From Owenia fusiformis (Eukaryota; Annelida; Polychaeta; Sabellida; Oweniidae), in NCBI GenBank assembly GCA_903813345.2, contig CAIIXF020000011.1:22925754-22989753 (forward strand): a DNA stretch of 64,000 nt, in the 5' to 3' direction. The position numbers and the translations under genes were made by a program. Below the pieces are notes generated by a model. The model worked only from the letters and a program-made list of their open reading frames with translations, was not told the origin of the DNA and did no database searches. Each line of letters begins with the position of its first letter. Positions within the stretch are counted from its first letter, which is position 1. Shown piece by piece: positions 12,456-25,800 of this stretch.

Positions 12456-12596
12456 GTTATTGTATGATTTGAAGTGCAATACAGGATATATTCTGTTTGA
12501 GAAATTTTGTATAGGAACGAGACGAAGTCGAGTGCGAATACATAATATAGAGACAGAATATATCCTGTATTGCACTTCAGATCATTCAATAACGTT
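12456..12596. mobile_element. Fold-back element, 141 bp
   Basis: GTTATTGTATGATTTGAAG at the left pairs with CTTCAGATCATTCAATAAC at the right. Next to these, TGCAATACAGGATATATTCTG pairs with its complement at 12554-12574. The loop carries a small CpG-rich segment (GAACGAGACGAAGTCGAG). Confidence 0.75.
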
Positions 12597-12605
12597 TTTA
12601 TTGTG

Positions 12606-12925
12606 TGCTCCTCTGTATTGCTACTGAGATTGTCCCCTCCGTACCAATATTTTCTTTATTACTACGGAGGTGATCAACAAGGACAATCTCAGCAGCAATT
12701 CAGATTGGTACAGTACAAGGACTGACCAATAAGAGAGCTTCATTTTACAGATCATAGGATAAGTAGTACTCAGTACCTCTAAAGAGTGTTCTTCTTGGAA
12801 GGTGCTTTTGAGGTGTTCCATTTGCATTGGTATTTAGTCGCAAAGCCCTTGTGACCCCCCCCCCCCTCGCCACTACAATAATTACGAGGTCTTTAGACAA
12901 GAAGAGAGGGGGGGTCACAGAGGCT
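12606..12925. repeat. Two small inverted repeats
   Basis: TGCTACTGAGATTGTCCCCTCCGT near 12618 faces ACGGAGGTGATCAACAAGGACAATCTCAGCAGCA near 12663. A little downstream, TTGTGACC followed by a poly-C run (12846-12866) faces a poly-G run followed by GTCACAG (12907-12921). Both are non-coding fold-back structures. Confidence 0.5.
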
Positions 12926-12929
12926 TATA

Positions 12930-13736
12930 GTTAGACTCATTGATATTTTGACAGATCTTGAAAGAAAACTTGCCTTTATATTTGAGAAAATACCTGCTTA
13001 TTGTTAAACAAGTTTTTAACTTGCCTTGCCTTTGTACTATTGCAGTTTAGTGTCACTTTTTGTTTTATTGATTAATCAGATGCATTAGTAGTACATAGTA
13101 CTTAATTCAGTAATGACTAAAAAACATTGACAAGCCCACAAATGAATATTTATTATATATAAGGAAGATCATTTGACAAAATACAGTGTTTCAGAGTTTC
13201 CACAAAACCGAGTATTTTACGATTAATAAGTTACAATTTAAATTTAAGGAAATAATTGAATGATAACAGTTAAATATAGAATCAGAATCAAAATGAATGT
13301 TCTCATAAGTATCATCTTAAGATAAATGGAAACTTAAATATACCTTTTATTTAACAAATAATTATAGTTGTTTTCTAAATCTCATTAGAAATCTTCTGTT
13401 GAGTGTAAAAAGATACAATATATGAGCACATTGTAGCTATGATTTACTCGACATGAATAGAATTATTTACCTCTCAAGAGATCATTTTTAAAACACATTA
13501 CTAGTAGTGGAGGAATGACATATTTTTTGAGTCAATCGAATGGAAAAGTCTATATTTGTTTTACTAGTCTGAAAATGTAAATTATGGTTAGTAACCCATG
13601 TGGTCTTAAAAAATTAGAAGTGTTTATCATTTATGAGCTACCCCTCAACACATGGTGCAAACAAATTTGTTGTAATGTATATTCATGTAACCCCATTCTG
13701 TCTATTCATAAGCCCTTGTATATTCTGTATTTTCAG
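12930..13736. other. TNPO3 intron sequence upstream of the first exon found
   Basis: AT-rich sequence with no repeat or ORF of note. It ends in a good acceptor, TTTCAG at 13731-13736. Confidence 0.5.
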
Positions 13737-13837
13737 AATCTGGCCAAGTACAGACTATTAGCCCAGGCATTGTTCCAGGGAGTACAGACCTTACCTGATG
13801 CTTACCATGTGTCTGTAGCAGAGGAAGACATTGACAA
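13737..13837 (+). CDS. TNPO3: TNPO3 exon (first found in window)
   Basis: 101 nt beginning at phase 0 after TTTCAG and ending at phase 2 before GTAAGA. It codes [17 protein letters not shown]... through AEEDID, matching the family segment that precedes the NYCRIFTE block. Confidence 0.9.
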
Positions 13838-16800
13838 GTAAGAAAACCTAATTATATGTAACTCTAAGATGACAAAATGAATATATGCTGTAAATACATT
13901 AAAAACTGTCAAGGGGATTGAACACCTTTCAGAACACTTTGAAGACCTGTCATCCAGTAACTCCATGTTAAACGAACCTCTGTAAACTAACATACAAAAA
14001 GAAATACTTTTTGAGGTAACAAGGGCACTCCACGTTTATAGTTATCACTTGCCTATTTATACAGATTTGAGTTTAGACTTAACTATTTGTTGTTGTTTTT
14101 TCTGAAAGATGTGGTGAAATATCATTGTTGCATGTAATGTAAAATGTTAACACAAAATTCCACATAGAAAATTAAGAAAAATGAGATTCTGAATTAGATA
14201 ATGAATAGCACTTGCCTTTATACAGATTTGAGTTAAGACTTAACTATTTGTTGTTTATCTGAAAGATGTGGTGAAATATCATTGTTGCATGTAATGTAAA
14301 ATGTTAACACAAAATTCCACATTGAAAATTGAGAAAAATGAGATTCTGAATTAGATAATGAATAATTGATTTTAGTCTTAAATGAAATGTATAATGCATA
14401 TCGTAAGCTGCTTAGCTGCTGTAAGTCAAGTACTCAGATGATTGAATGCCTAAAACCTAACAAACAAATCGTATTTAACTAAAGTGAAATGAGTAAATTC
14501 ATCATTGAGATTGAGCCATCCTCCTAAGCAGGTATCCAGAATCCGTACCTCCTTCTTCACCCTGCTATAACCAATTTGGAAGCGCCCGATTAAATTGAAT
14601 CATGCACGATGTCCGATTTGGTGCTCTGATCCGGCCACATGAAAAGGTTTTCATACTATTTTATAGATGTCGCTGTAACATATTTTCAAGTATTTAGCCC
14701 CCGTAGGAACAGTGATTACTCTGTCATAGAATGACTTCCGTTTGCAAGATTTCTGTACAGAATTCAACTTTTTTCAAGGTTTGTTGTGCTTTTTACCGTT
14801 TTTCCGGGCGTCATTTCGTTCTCAAGTTACATTCTGTGGAAGATAAGGTAGAATTACGCGGGTAATACGTCGCTTTTATGATGTTCTTTTGAGAAATTTA
14901 TGGTTTTATTTAAAAAATTAAAATCACAGAAATTGTTTTTGATCTTTGATTCATCAAAAAATCAACTTTGTTAATTTATCTCACTTAACAATTTTATGGG
15001 AGATCAAGAGTCTAAATATCCCTATCACGCGAGGGCCAAAAAACAAGATGGCGTACTTATTATTTAATCCCGGGATTTTGTCCCATATGGCCCAGTTTGA
15101 TTTCCTCATCAGTACAAATGAATTAACACTTACAGTACTGCAGTATAGGCCTAGTTCATGCTCTAACAAACAGCTGGACTGGATTAAAATGTATTTTCGG
15201 CTGTACAGTACAGATTTAAAGATTTGCATGTACATTTCGCCTACGTATTTGTGACGTAGTTTTCCTCGAATTGGTACAGTTTATTATCACGTGATTATCG
15301 ATTTTATAAAAACAGCGCTATCTATCAATTACTCCGTGCGTCAAAAGCATAAATTGAAATGGCCAGCTGGGGCTGCGAAATCTACCATCGTGATGTGATC
15401 TAATTATGCACAATGACTTATACATGATTTCCGTCGCAGTGTTGCGACAGCCAATCAGATTGCGAGTTCTTAATCGGGGAAAGAAAGAATATATTCTGGA
15501 TTTTGAAGCCCTGTGATCGGATTAAGCAAAATACTTAAAAATTCTGAATTTGTGATAATCAACGCATGAATCAGATACATACTTACATGTATATTATATA
15601 TGTACCATATCTTCTAATTTCAGGTCTTTAAACTATTGTCGCATCTTCACAGAGATGGCCGAGTCATTTCTTGATTCAATTACCACTACGCCAGGCCAGG
15701 TGTGTACTACATATGAAATCAGCTTAAGAAGCAAATGAACATATCATAGTATAGCATACTCTCAATTTTTCAATTTATAGTTAATATATAGCTATATAGC
15801 TGATTAAAGCTGATGAACATATCACCCTTGTTATTCTTTGTTTTGCTTGGGCAAGACTGTCATAGCCTTTCGTGTTTTAAACTTGCAATAGTCGATGATT
15901 TATGAAAAAGAGTTGGTTGAATCTGTCTGAAACTCAAATGGCATACCATGGGATGACCCTGTCAATGTATCCTTTGTGATTAATAATGATTGGTTGTCAA
16001 ACAAATAAACCAAGGTTTTAAAGAATCTTAGCATCACGTCAATGGAGATTTGGCCCAAGTTTTTTAGAAAGTCATGGAAGATGATTTAAATGATATAACT
16101 ATAAAGCAAAGCTACTATTGTGGAAAATTTTCATTGAATTCAAATAAGCTATTAAAAAGAAAGCAAAGTTAGTCGTTAGGTTAAAAGTGCAAATCTCTTA
16201 AAATCACATGAAAAAAGAGAATTAGCGAGATTTCAAAACTCTATGGAAACTCCTCTATTGAGGGCATCAAAGATACAATGAAGACATTGTGTACTGCTCT
16301 TCTGTTTATTAATTACAATTTATTTATTTTTTGTAGGATTTTGGAGATTTTAGAACTATAGAATTGGTCTTAACCTGTATAGGACACCATCAGTATGAGG
16401 TAAGTTGTTACTGACCCCTGGACCATTTCACGAATATTAAGTTGAAATCGACCCCTGGACTCTTGGCCCCTTTCATGAATATTACGTTGTAACTGACCCC
16501 TGGACTCATTCATGAAAATGATGTCATGGACCCCTGGACCTTTTCACATTTTATTACCTTTTGTCCTTCAAACTAATTTTTGAAATTAAATTTCCACATA
16601 CATATGATTTCATGGCCTTAATTTCCTCTGTTCTTAAAAACAGTTTCGTTACTCTCAAATATTTTTCAAGTTTTGACATATTTTCCAGGTGGCTGAGATT
16701 ACATTCAACTTCTGGTATCGACTCTCTGAGATACTTTTTAACAAAAACGAGGAAGCCAAAAATATATTATTCAAACCCTACATAGAGCGTTTGATGGTTG

Positions 16801-19800
16801 CACTTTGCAGACATTGTCAGGTTGACCCTGATCACGTAAGTATCAAAAGTTCAACTTATTTTAAATTAATATGATCTCACTTGTCTCCCACTTTCTGATT
16901 GTATGTGCTTCCCTTATTCATTAGATTTACATGTATTTTACTTCTGACTTTTATATACAGTAAAACCTGTCTCAGTGGAACACTGTTGGTGCCTCCAAAA
17001 AGTGTTCCACTTGTAAGGTGTTCCACTTAGAGGTTTGTTTAACATCAAGTCTTTTTGTCTCGGGACTCTGAAAAGTGTTCCACTTACAGAGTTGTTCCAC
17101 TTCACAGGTTCCACTGTACTATAAAAAATGGGTTTGGGGTTTTGAATTTTATGATGTATGAATTTTCTACTTATGCTAGATTATAATAAGAATCTATATT
17201 TACAGGAAGGCTTACTGGATGAAAGTGACGATTTCTTTGATTTCCGATTACGAGTATCAGAACTGATTAAAGATATAGTGTTCCTAATAGGATCCTCATC
17301 ATGCTTTGCACAGGTAACTGTAGTCTGTAATCTCCTGTGTTGAGGTTTTCAATCAAAAATGATTAATGTTAAAAAGCAGAAAATAATGACAGTGAAAAAG
17401 GATACCGAGCTCCTTGATGTTTGCTTTATTCAGATTATGATCTATAAATAGGTTCATTGAAGTATATAAGTATTTTCTAAAAATTAATGTATGATGATAA
17501 AAATGAAATAAAACTGCATTTTGAATGTTTCGTATTTCAGATGTTCCAGCACCTTCAAGCCCAGTCTTCTTCAACAACCTGGGATTCTTCAGAGGCTGCC
17601 CTCTATATTATGGCTGCAGTAGCCAAAAACCTTTTACCGTGAGTTTCAAATCTTTCAACAAGATGAAAATCCATCAAATGGATATTAAGATATTTTTGAA
17701 ACTTTTTTCAAAATTCAGCTCTTTAAGATGTAACATTTTTTAGAAAATGTCTCAAATACCTTTGTCATGAGAAATGATTGGTAATTGAATGCTACAAAAT
17801 AATTGAAGCTAAGCAATATCTCAACCTTAATGGGAGTAGTGACATTTTGATCAACACCAAAAGTGACGGCGATTGGCTTGTATTTAGCATCTGTAACAAA
17901 TGGCAGGTGGAGACATTAACATGTTGATGCCTTGTTATTATAGTTATATTCACATATATTTCTCAATGTTTCGCATGGATGATACTCCTCAGGTCATTTA
18001 CATAAACAATACTCAAGTACATGTAGAAATAAATAAGATAAAAATGTAATGGATGTGACTGACACTACATATGACAGTACCAGACATGTTTGAATTGCAG
18101 AGACGAGGGTGAAATTGTCCCCCAGGTGCTCCAAGCAGTTCTAAATCTCCCCCAAGATGCACATGTAGCTGTTAGGTACACCAGCACTTTCCTGGTAGGG
18201 GAACTCAGTGAATGGATAAACTTGCATCCAAACTATTTAGGTACGTCTCTTAGATGTGTCACCAGTTTCTATAAAACTTAAACTCGTGTTTATTACAGAG
18301 GTCTTTGATCTCTGAGGTGCTTGAAGAAGTAGTCATATTAACTAATTTAATTAGAGACAAATAAACATTTGTCAAAATAGAATGGAATTGAAAACGTGTA
18401 TTTAAAGCCTTTGACTTTTGATTTGAAATCAGAGTTTGGTATTGCATATTGATCAAAAAACTGAAAATATTTGTGACTCTGGTCTCAGAACAAAGTTTAC
18501 ATATTTCCCTTTAAACAAGAATTTCAATTCTTATACATTTAGAACTGTCCCTGTCATCTTATTGTATGTTGTCCTTAGTTTACAAAAGTAATGTGACATC
18601 GCATATGGTTATGTTAAAATCAATATACATTTATTGTTACATGTACTTTGCAGAGCCAGTATTGCAGTTTTTACTTAGTGGTCTTCAAAATGTTCAATTG
18701 TCCACCATAGCTGCCAAATCTCTACAAAATGTCTGCTCTCAGTGTAAAGAAAAAATGACGGAACATTTTCCCGGTTTACTCCACATTATCCAATCAATGG
18801 AGACGTTTAATCTCAGTCACGAAGCTGCAGTCGGCTTACTTATGGGTGAGTTTATAGAAAAACGCTAGAGCATCCCAGAAAAAGGCTGTTTGTGTAATGT
18901 AAATCTGAGTGCAACATAAACATGGGCCCAGGGGTCTGTTTTGCTCTGGGCCAGATAATTATTAGGGAAATAACATGCCAAAGGTCTGTTTATCAATTTT
19001 TACCAGTAAGTCTAAAACTCACTTCAGTTCAGTTTTATCTTAAAGGCTATAATCTTCTCAAAGATTTTTCTATAACTCCTCCCACTTTACCAAATTCATT
19101 TGAATATTCATTTTGGGAGCAGTTTCTAGAACAGCAATGAAGTCTTTCTATTTGTGTGCAATGAAATGCTGCTCATCAGACAAAAAGCCATTATTAATGT
19201 ATAAAATTACATTTCTGATGAGAATTTCCAGCTTGATATGATATGAAATATGATGTCAATATGCTGTATGTATAAAATATGACGATGTCAGTTTTTAGTA
19301 TATACAACATGATGTCAACTCACATGATATAAACTGGTGTCAGTTTAGCGATATAAAAATGATGTCAACAATATGATTTAAAATGATGTCAACCGAACCA
19401 ATACATTATGAAATTTGATGTCAGCTCATATGATATAAAATATGTCAGCTCACTTTTATTAACACATTATAGGTACTTCTGTTATTCTGGCGAAAATGCC
19501 ACATGAAAAGATTACTGAAGGCTTCAGACAATTATGTGCAGTACAAATAACCCCTCTTTCAAAAGTAAGTATCCATTTATGTCTTTAAAGCTGTTTTTAT
19601 TTAAGGTGGGCCTAGTTAATGTAGTTAGGTGATTTTTATAACATATGATCGCTCTAGTAAGTAAGCCATATTTTGTTGCACTGTGTCTACCTTAACTCTG
19701 ATCTCGTTAAAGAGCTAAAGGCCTCAAAACAGTCTCCAGTCATTCTGATACTCATAGTATCTTTCTGTTTCACCTGAAACATCTCAGGGCTGAGAAGAAA

Positions 19801-22800
19801 TGAGATGTCATGGTGTATCATGATGGTCTCCAGTCAGCCCTTACCATATGTATTACCTCTGTTAGAGTGAGAGAATGTGTAAAGGGGGTCAACTCGATAT
19901 GATTCAAGACAAACATTCAAATACTGTTCCTCTAGATTCTCCCTTCACAGGGTGAGCCATTTGGTCTTGGTGATTAAGTTGCTATTGGGCATGGCCTTCT
20001 GTGATTCAGTACCATATTTTCTTACAGCTCATAGAAAGTGGTCCAAATAATGAAATCAAGAAGGGAAACACATCAGATCCAATTATATGGATAGATAGAC
20101 TAGCAGTAATATTTAGGTATGTAGTCACTTATTTATAAAGAATAAAATGTCAAACAGGTGTTCATGATTTTACAGGGAAAAAAGAAGATTAGCAAGGAAT
20201 AACCAAGGATTTATGTGAATTTGCACGAATTCTTAGTTTATTTATATTTAGACTTACTATTTATTGTGATCAGTGGGCAAGTTTTCAAGTGTAGGGGTTA
20301 AACCCTTAACCATTTCACCATTTTTAGGAATTCCAGCATCTGATCCTCCATGTTTTGAAAAGGAACTGTGACTCCTCTTCTTTAAGGTAGCTAAAACAAT
20401 CAAGTTACCTCATACACCATACAATCTGCATCTGCTCCCCCTTAGCCTACTATAATTAATTGGAAGATCCCCAGGGTGTGCCATAAAGTTTCTGGGGCTA
20501 CTGTTGGAAATAAAATTATGGACCAGTTATGCCATGGTCACATTTGCTCCAATATTCAGTACCAGCACCCAGCTGATTAGTATTTTTTCAAAATTGTATT
20601 CAGTTTTGAAAACGATAAATGTGACCATAGCATTACTGGTATACCATGCATAACTGGCTCTGAGTTTGCGCTTATGTCGCACCCTGTAGGTCCCAGGGGA
20701 ATCAAAATCAAGTTGTTTTCTAGGGGAAAATAAGAGTAGATTAATATTACCTGATTGACATTTTATTTAACACAAAGACATTTCCAGTAAACCACCATTC
20801 ACTTCCTGAACATCATAGAAACTTATGTATAATTTATTGGCTTAATTCTTCCATTCATAGGTTGCAATTAGCATTAAATTTTTGAAAACTAGTATTGCGC
20901 TAATCCTATGCTGTATTTGTACTGTCTCAATGGCATTATAACCACACCATATGTGGTTTTGTTTACTGGACTTGTCTCGTCTCAAAAAACATTAAACAAA
21001 ATTGTAAAATGTTTTAATCATTTGAAATTATTTAGTACTTGCTCAATGATACAATACACGATACTAACTCATGTCTTGAGTATTACAGTTGAGTCTCTGA
21101 ATAAAATTGTATTTAGCAAAGGCCATAGACGACTGGAGATGTCTTACATAGAAGTGTGGACTGTATCATATTGTTTATATTTTATGTTTATATTATGTAA
21201 AAGCACACCTTGGGTTAGAGAATAATCAAAAACATATTTATTTATAGTCTCAGAAATAACAAAAATTAACTGCAGTATTTCTAAATATTCATCATGAAAA
21301 CAACAAGAGAGAGTATTTATATAACTACTATTTCAATAAAATAGTGTTTATAATGTCCCAGCAAAGTAAAAACATTTGATTGAACCCTGCATTGTGGGTG
21401 TTTGCAATATACTTGCATTCCTATCAAAGGAAATATACCCCTTTGTGGACTGTGAAAAGTTAACCAATATTGAAAATCAATATAATCTAACCCTGCATGG
21501 ATATTGAGTGAAATGTATTAGTTCTAAAATTAGCCCAGGTTTACACAGTTCATTGGATTTGATTGAGTGTTGGTACAGTTTTATTTCACACCTGAGAAAT
21601 GTGAGGAGAGAGGCTGAACTAGGAACAGAAGAATTTAACTTCAACATCTTTGGTGAGTATTTTGTTCATTTTATCTCAGTTTGTTCTATAAAAGTGGGTA
21701 GTATGTGAATAGATAGGTGTTTGGAAGTTTCGAATGTCATTTCATCCTTATCCATTTTAGGATTGGATAGAGTATTTGATCAGAAATGTATTTGGTATTG
21801 TAAAATTATTTGATATGCCAGCTTGAATGTGTGAAAAATAAACTGAATTAATAAATTGTATCCAATACATGTACTTATTATAAGCACAATACAAGCATGA
21901 ATGAGATAATATAGTATAATACTCCCGAGTGCTGTTTTATCAAAATTATATTTTACTCATTGTTTTAGAACTGTTTATTGGCACATTTTGTTACTGTTTG
22001 ATCATTGAATCAAAACTGAAACGGAAACATGAATATTCTTCAATGATATACAGGGTGGTCCAAAAAAAAGTGAACCCCTGCAACAGGCTACAATTTTCTT
22101 AATACATGCATGAATTGGCTCATATTATCACATGTTGTAGAGAAAGGTCTAAAATTTTGGTTGATGCCATAATTTATTCTCAGTCTTAAATTTTGAAAAA
22201 ATTACAAGCGTTTAACAAACATGCCTGGAAATTAGATATTGTACAAAATTTTACAAATGTGATTCATGGAAATTGTTGAAACACATTGGATGATCTTAAA
22301 CAGCTTTCAGTTAGAGATACAAGTTTAAAACCCTACCATACGACAAATGACACTATTCAAGCAGAAAACACATTTCACACTTTCATTGATCATTTTGAAG
22401 CATTTTTAACTGTTCAACAGTTCAGGGGTATGTTACCTACACCAACAGTTAGAGAGGGGCCTCTTATGGAAGGAAGTTGCCCCTGTGACCAGGAATCTGA
22501 TAACCCCTTCATCAAATATCTTTAAAAAATCAAAAGAAAATCCAATATTCAATGTTTTGAGCCATATATCATAAGAATTGGTCCATGATTTATGAAGATA
22601 TTGACATTTCAAGATCATATAGGGGTATGTTCATGATTTCACTGGAAAATGTTTTTGTCTGTGGAAGCTTAGCACATCTCTTTGGATCACAATAACTTTG
22701 CAACTAACAAATGTAGGATGCTAGTTTTAAGCCATAATGTGCAAGATTTAAAATTGAACAAAGTCAGAAAATATTAGTTTTTTAAGACTGCAGCTTAAAA

Positions 22801-25800
22801 AATTCACAGGGGAAAGGTGTTAAAGGGTTGAAGAATCGCGGATATTGAAAATCACAATTTGTCCATTTTCAGTAATGTTTGGTTAAGGCTTATAATTTCT
22901 ACAAATTTCAAGACTAAGAAAAATGTATGGTATCAACATAAATTTTAGACCTTCCTCTACAACATGTGAAAATAAAAAAATAATCCCTGCAAGTAATAAG
23001 GGAAATATGGCCAGTTGCAGGGGTTCACTTTTTTTTGGACCACCCTGTATGATTTCAACGTAATTGCCTAGATGAATTTGTGTTTTATTGGATGTTGAAA
23101 TAATCCACATAGTCTTCAAAAGTTTCTTGAATCTCTCTTTCCGAGATTCCATATTCCTCCAAATTGTACACATGCCGCCCATACTTATATTGAGGGTTCT
23201 CCTTTATATAGTCTCTCATTGCGACGTCTGCTTCTGGGGTCAGGGTCATGTCAAAACAATCATAGATCTTCTTCACAAGCAGCATAGGTGTCTCCACTAG
23301 TTCATTGTAGTTGATATCAAGAAATTGGCTTTTCGATCCTGGTGTTAAAATATGGTCGTATTCCTGACGAAATTTTAGAAAGGCATCCGTAAAGAAGCTC
23401 AAATGATTGAGAGCTTGATTGGCCACCTGATGTTTATCTGGATTTCTATGGGATGATTTTAGTACACATTCATATAAGGAAGACGTAGACCCAACTATGC
23501 TTTTTAGATTCCTTGTTGGGTGGATGATACATGCATCCGGAAAAACCTTGAGAATGGAGTCTAATCGTGCCATGTGTCCAAAATCCTTACGTACATACCT
23601 TCTGGACCCTTTCCCTAGAAGGCAAAATTATCATCAAGAGAACAGAGTAGGCTCATTTACTTCTTTCAAGGAATTGAGTAATCTTTGTGATTTGTTTTTC
23701 TGAGTAGGAGAATATATGTAATGAATTCAAATCTGGTATAAAGATCTGGTACTTTCAAATCATCGTTGATAGATGAGCTAAACTACATCTTCAGTCTAAC
23801 TACATGTTTATTTGAAATTTCTTGAACTGTTGAGGCTTTGTCTTTTAGATATGCATTATGGTTTGAGCAAGAGGTTGTTTGGTGTTACTTTCTTAATTAT
23901 ACAAGAAATAGTTTTTGTGTAAATATTATATAAAACCAATATTTTGAAATTAACTCACAAGCGAACACATCAGAAGATTCATACATATTTCAGGACTGTC
24001 TTACTTGACTGTTTGTGTTATTTTTCAATGGAAAAAAAATATTTGAAATTTTGTACCTTGCTTCACGGCCAGGATTTGTAGAAATTTCTTGTAAAATCTG
24101 TAAACGGTATCATGCACCTCAGGGTCAGGGCTGTTGTACCATTGGTAATAGTCATCCATACCTGTCATAAAATAAGGAATATGCTCTCTTGGTAAGAATC
24201 ATGAATATCATGGGATAAACCCATATTCAATCCCTCCCAGTAAATAAACTCTTTGTCCCTCTGTTATGTACCTGAAATCTTGTAAACCCTTTCACAACGA
24301 TAGGCTCCATATGGAGCCCTATTATGTAATACCTTTCAGGACGATAGGCTCCTTTTGGCACCATTATTTTTATTTATATACATCAATGAAATGACAATAT
24401 CTCCAGTTCTATTCAGTATTTTTACACCAAATTTTAACAAGTTGTTCTTTTAACAATATCTCCAGTTCTATTCAGTATTTTTACACCAAATTTTAACAAG
24501 TTGTTCTTATGTGATAATCCTTACTAAAAATTGTATATCAGTGATGAAATCCAAGGTATAGGTCCCAGGGCATAGGTATTTTGCAGTTTTCTCCTAAAAA
24601 CACTCTTACTTATCCGTCACTGGGGACAACATCTTCCTCTTATATTCACTTCGGGAAAGGGTTAAAGGATAATAGGTTGTATTAAATGTCATAATGTCTT
24701 GGTGTCTATTTTTTTATTGTAAATTAATGTATTTTCTCTTTGCCTTACAAGTTTTATTGCAAAAATTTTCAACTTTGTTCATAAGACTGGAATTGTCCTT
24801 TTGGTGATTTTAAAGGGCTAAACTTGAAGAGATAAACCCCTATGTTAAGTTCAAAAATATTTTTATTGTTCAAAGTTATTTTAGACATGTTTTGAAAAAG
24901 GATGAACTTTGAAAAAAGTGTTTGATATATTTCAACCTCTTGTTATTCCTATTAATAGTGTCACATATTTTCTATAATTTTACATCTACATTAATAATTT
25001 GCAAAAGGCTTATATGCCCATAGCCTATTTAGAGCAGATATACAGTTTAACAATGATAGTAGATAGATCTATGGTTTGGTTTCATCTCATTTTACAATTG
25101 AAAGGAAACTTCCTGGTTGCCCATGTACCTCCAGAGGAAGTCCCGTTATGTCGAGATACACTGGAGACGACTGTCGGGCTACTGCTTTGACAACACCCCT
25201 GTTTACCAGTAGTGCAAGAAAAATATTTGCATTCCTTTCCTTACCTAGTCTTAAGTTCTGTCCCAATCTGCCACACAAAGTCTGATCAAGCATTATGGCA
25301 CACTCATCAGGAAGTAATGAATTTGCATAACGCTTCATTTTAGATTCAGCATTCATAAAACAATCTGAAATTGATTAAAACATCAAATAAAAAAATGAGT
25401 AAATTTTTAAAAAATCATCCGAGTAATTTTGATATATATATTTCCAGTTATACTTTCACAAAACTGTTGCTATAGTTACATTTGATGTTACATTTTGCCA
25501 GGTTTAGTTGCTCATACTTTAAATTCAAAGATGATAATATATAACTCTCTGATTTTTTCTCATCTTAATTACTGTAATATTTTATGGGGAAATGCTTGTA
25601 AGAATCTATTAAATAAACTACTGATATTGCAAAAGAAATTTGTTAGATTAATAACAAATTCAGATAGATTAGCTCACACATTCCCAATTTTTCAAGATCT
25701 TAAAATACTTAATATTTATCATATTCACACAATCCAAACTGTTTCATTCATGAAAAAAGTTATAAGCAAATCTGTACAGTTCCCTTCAAAATTATACGAT

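Noticed and set aside
14946-15254. 102-codon ORF with an overlapping 84-codon antisense ORF
   Set aside because: Lies within a TIR-type repeat, with no domain features. The mirror-image openness suggests base composition and not coding.
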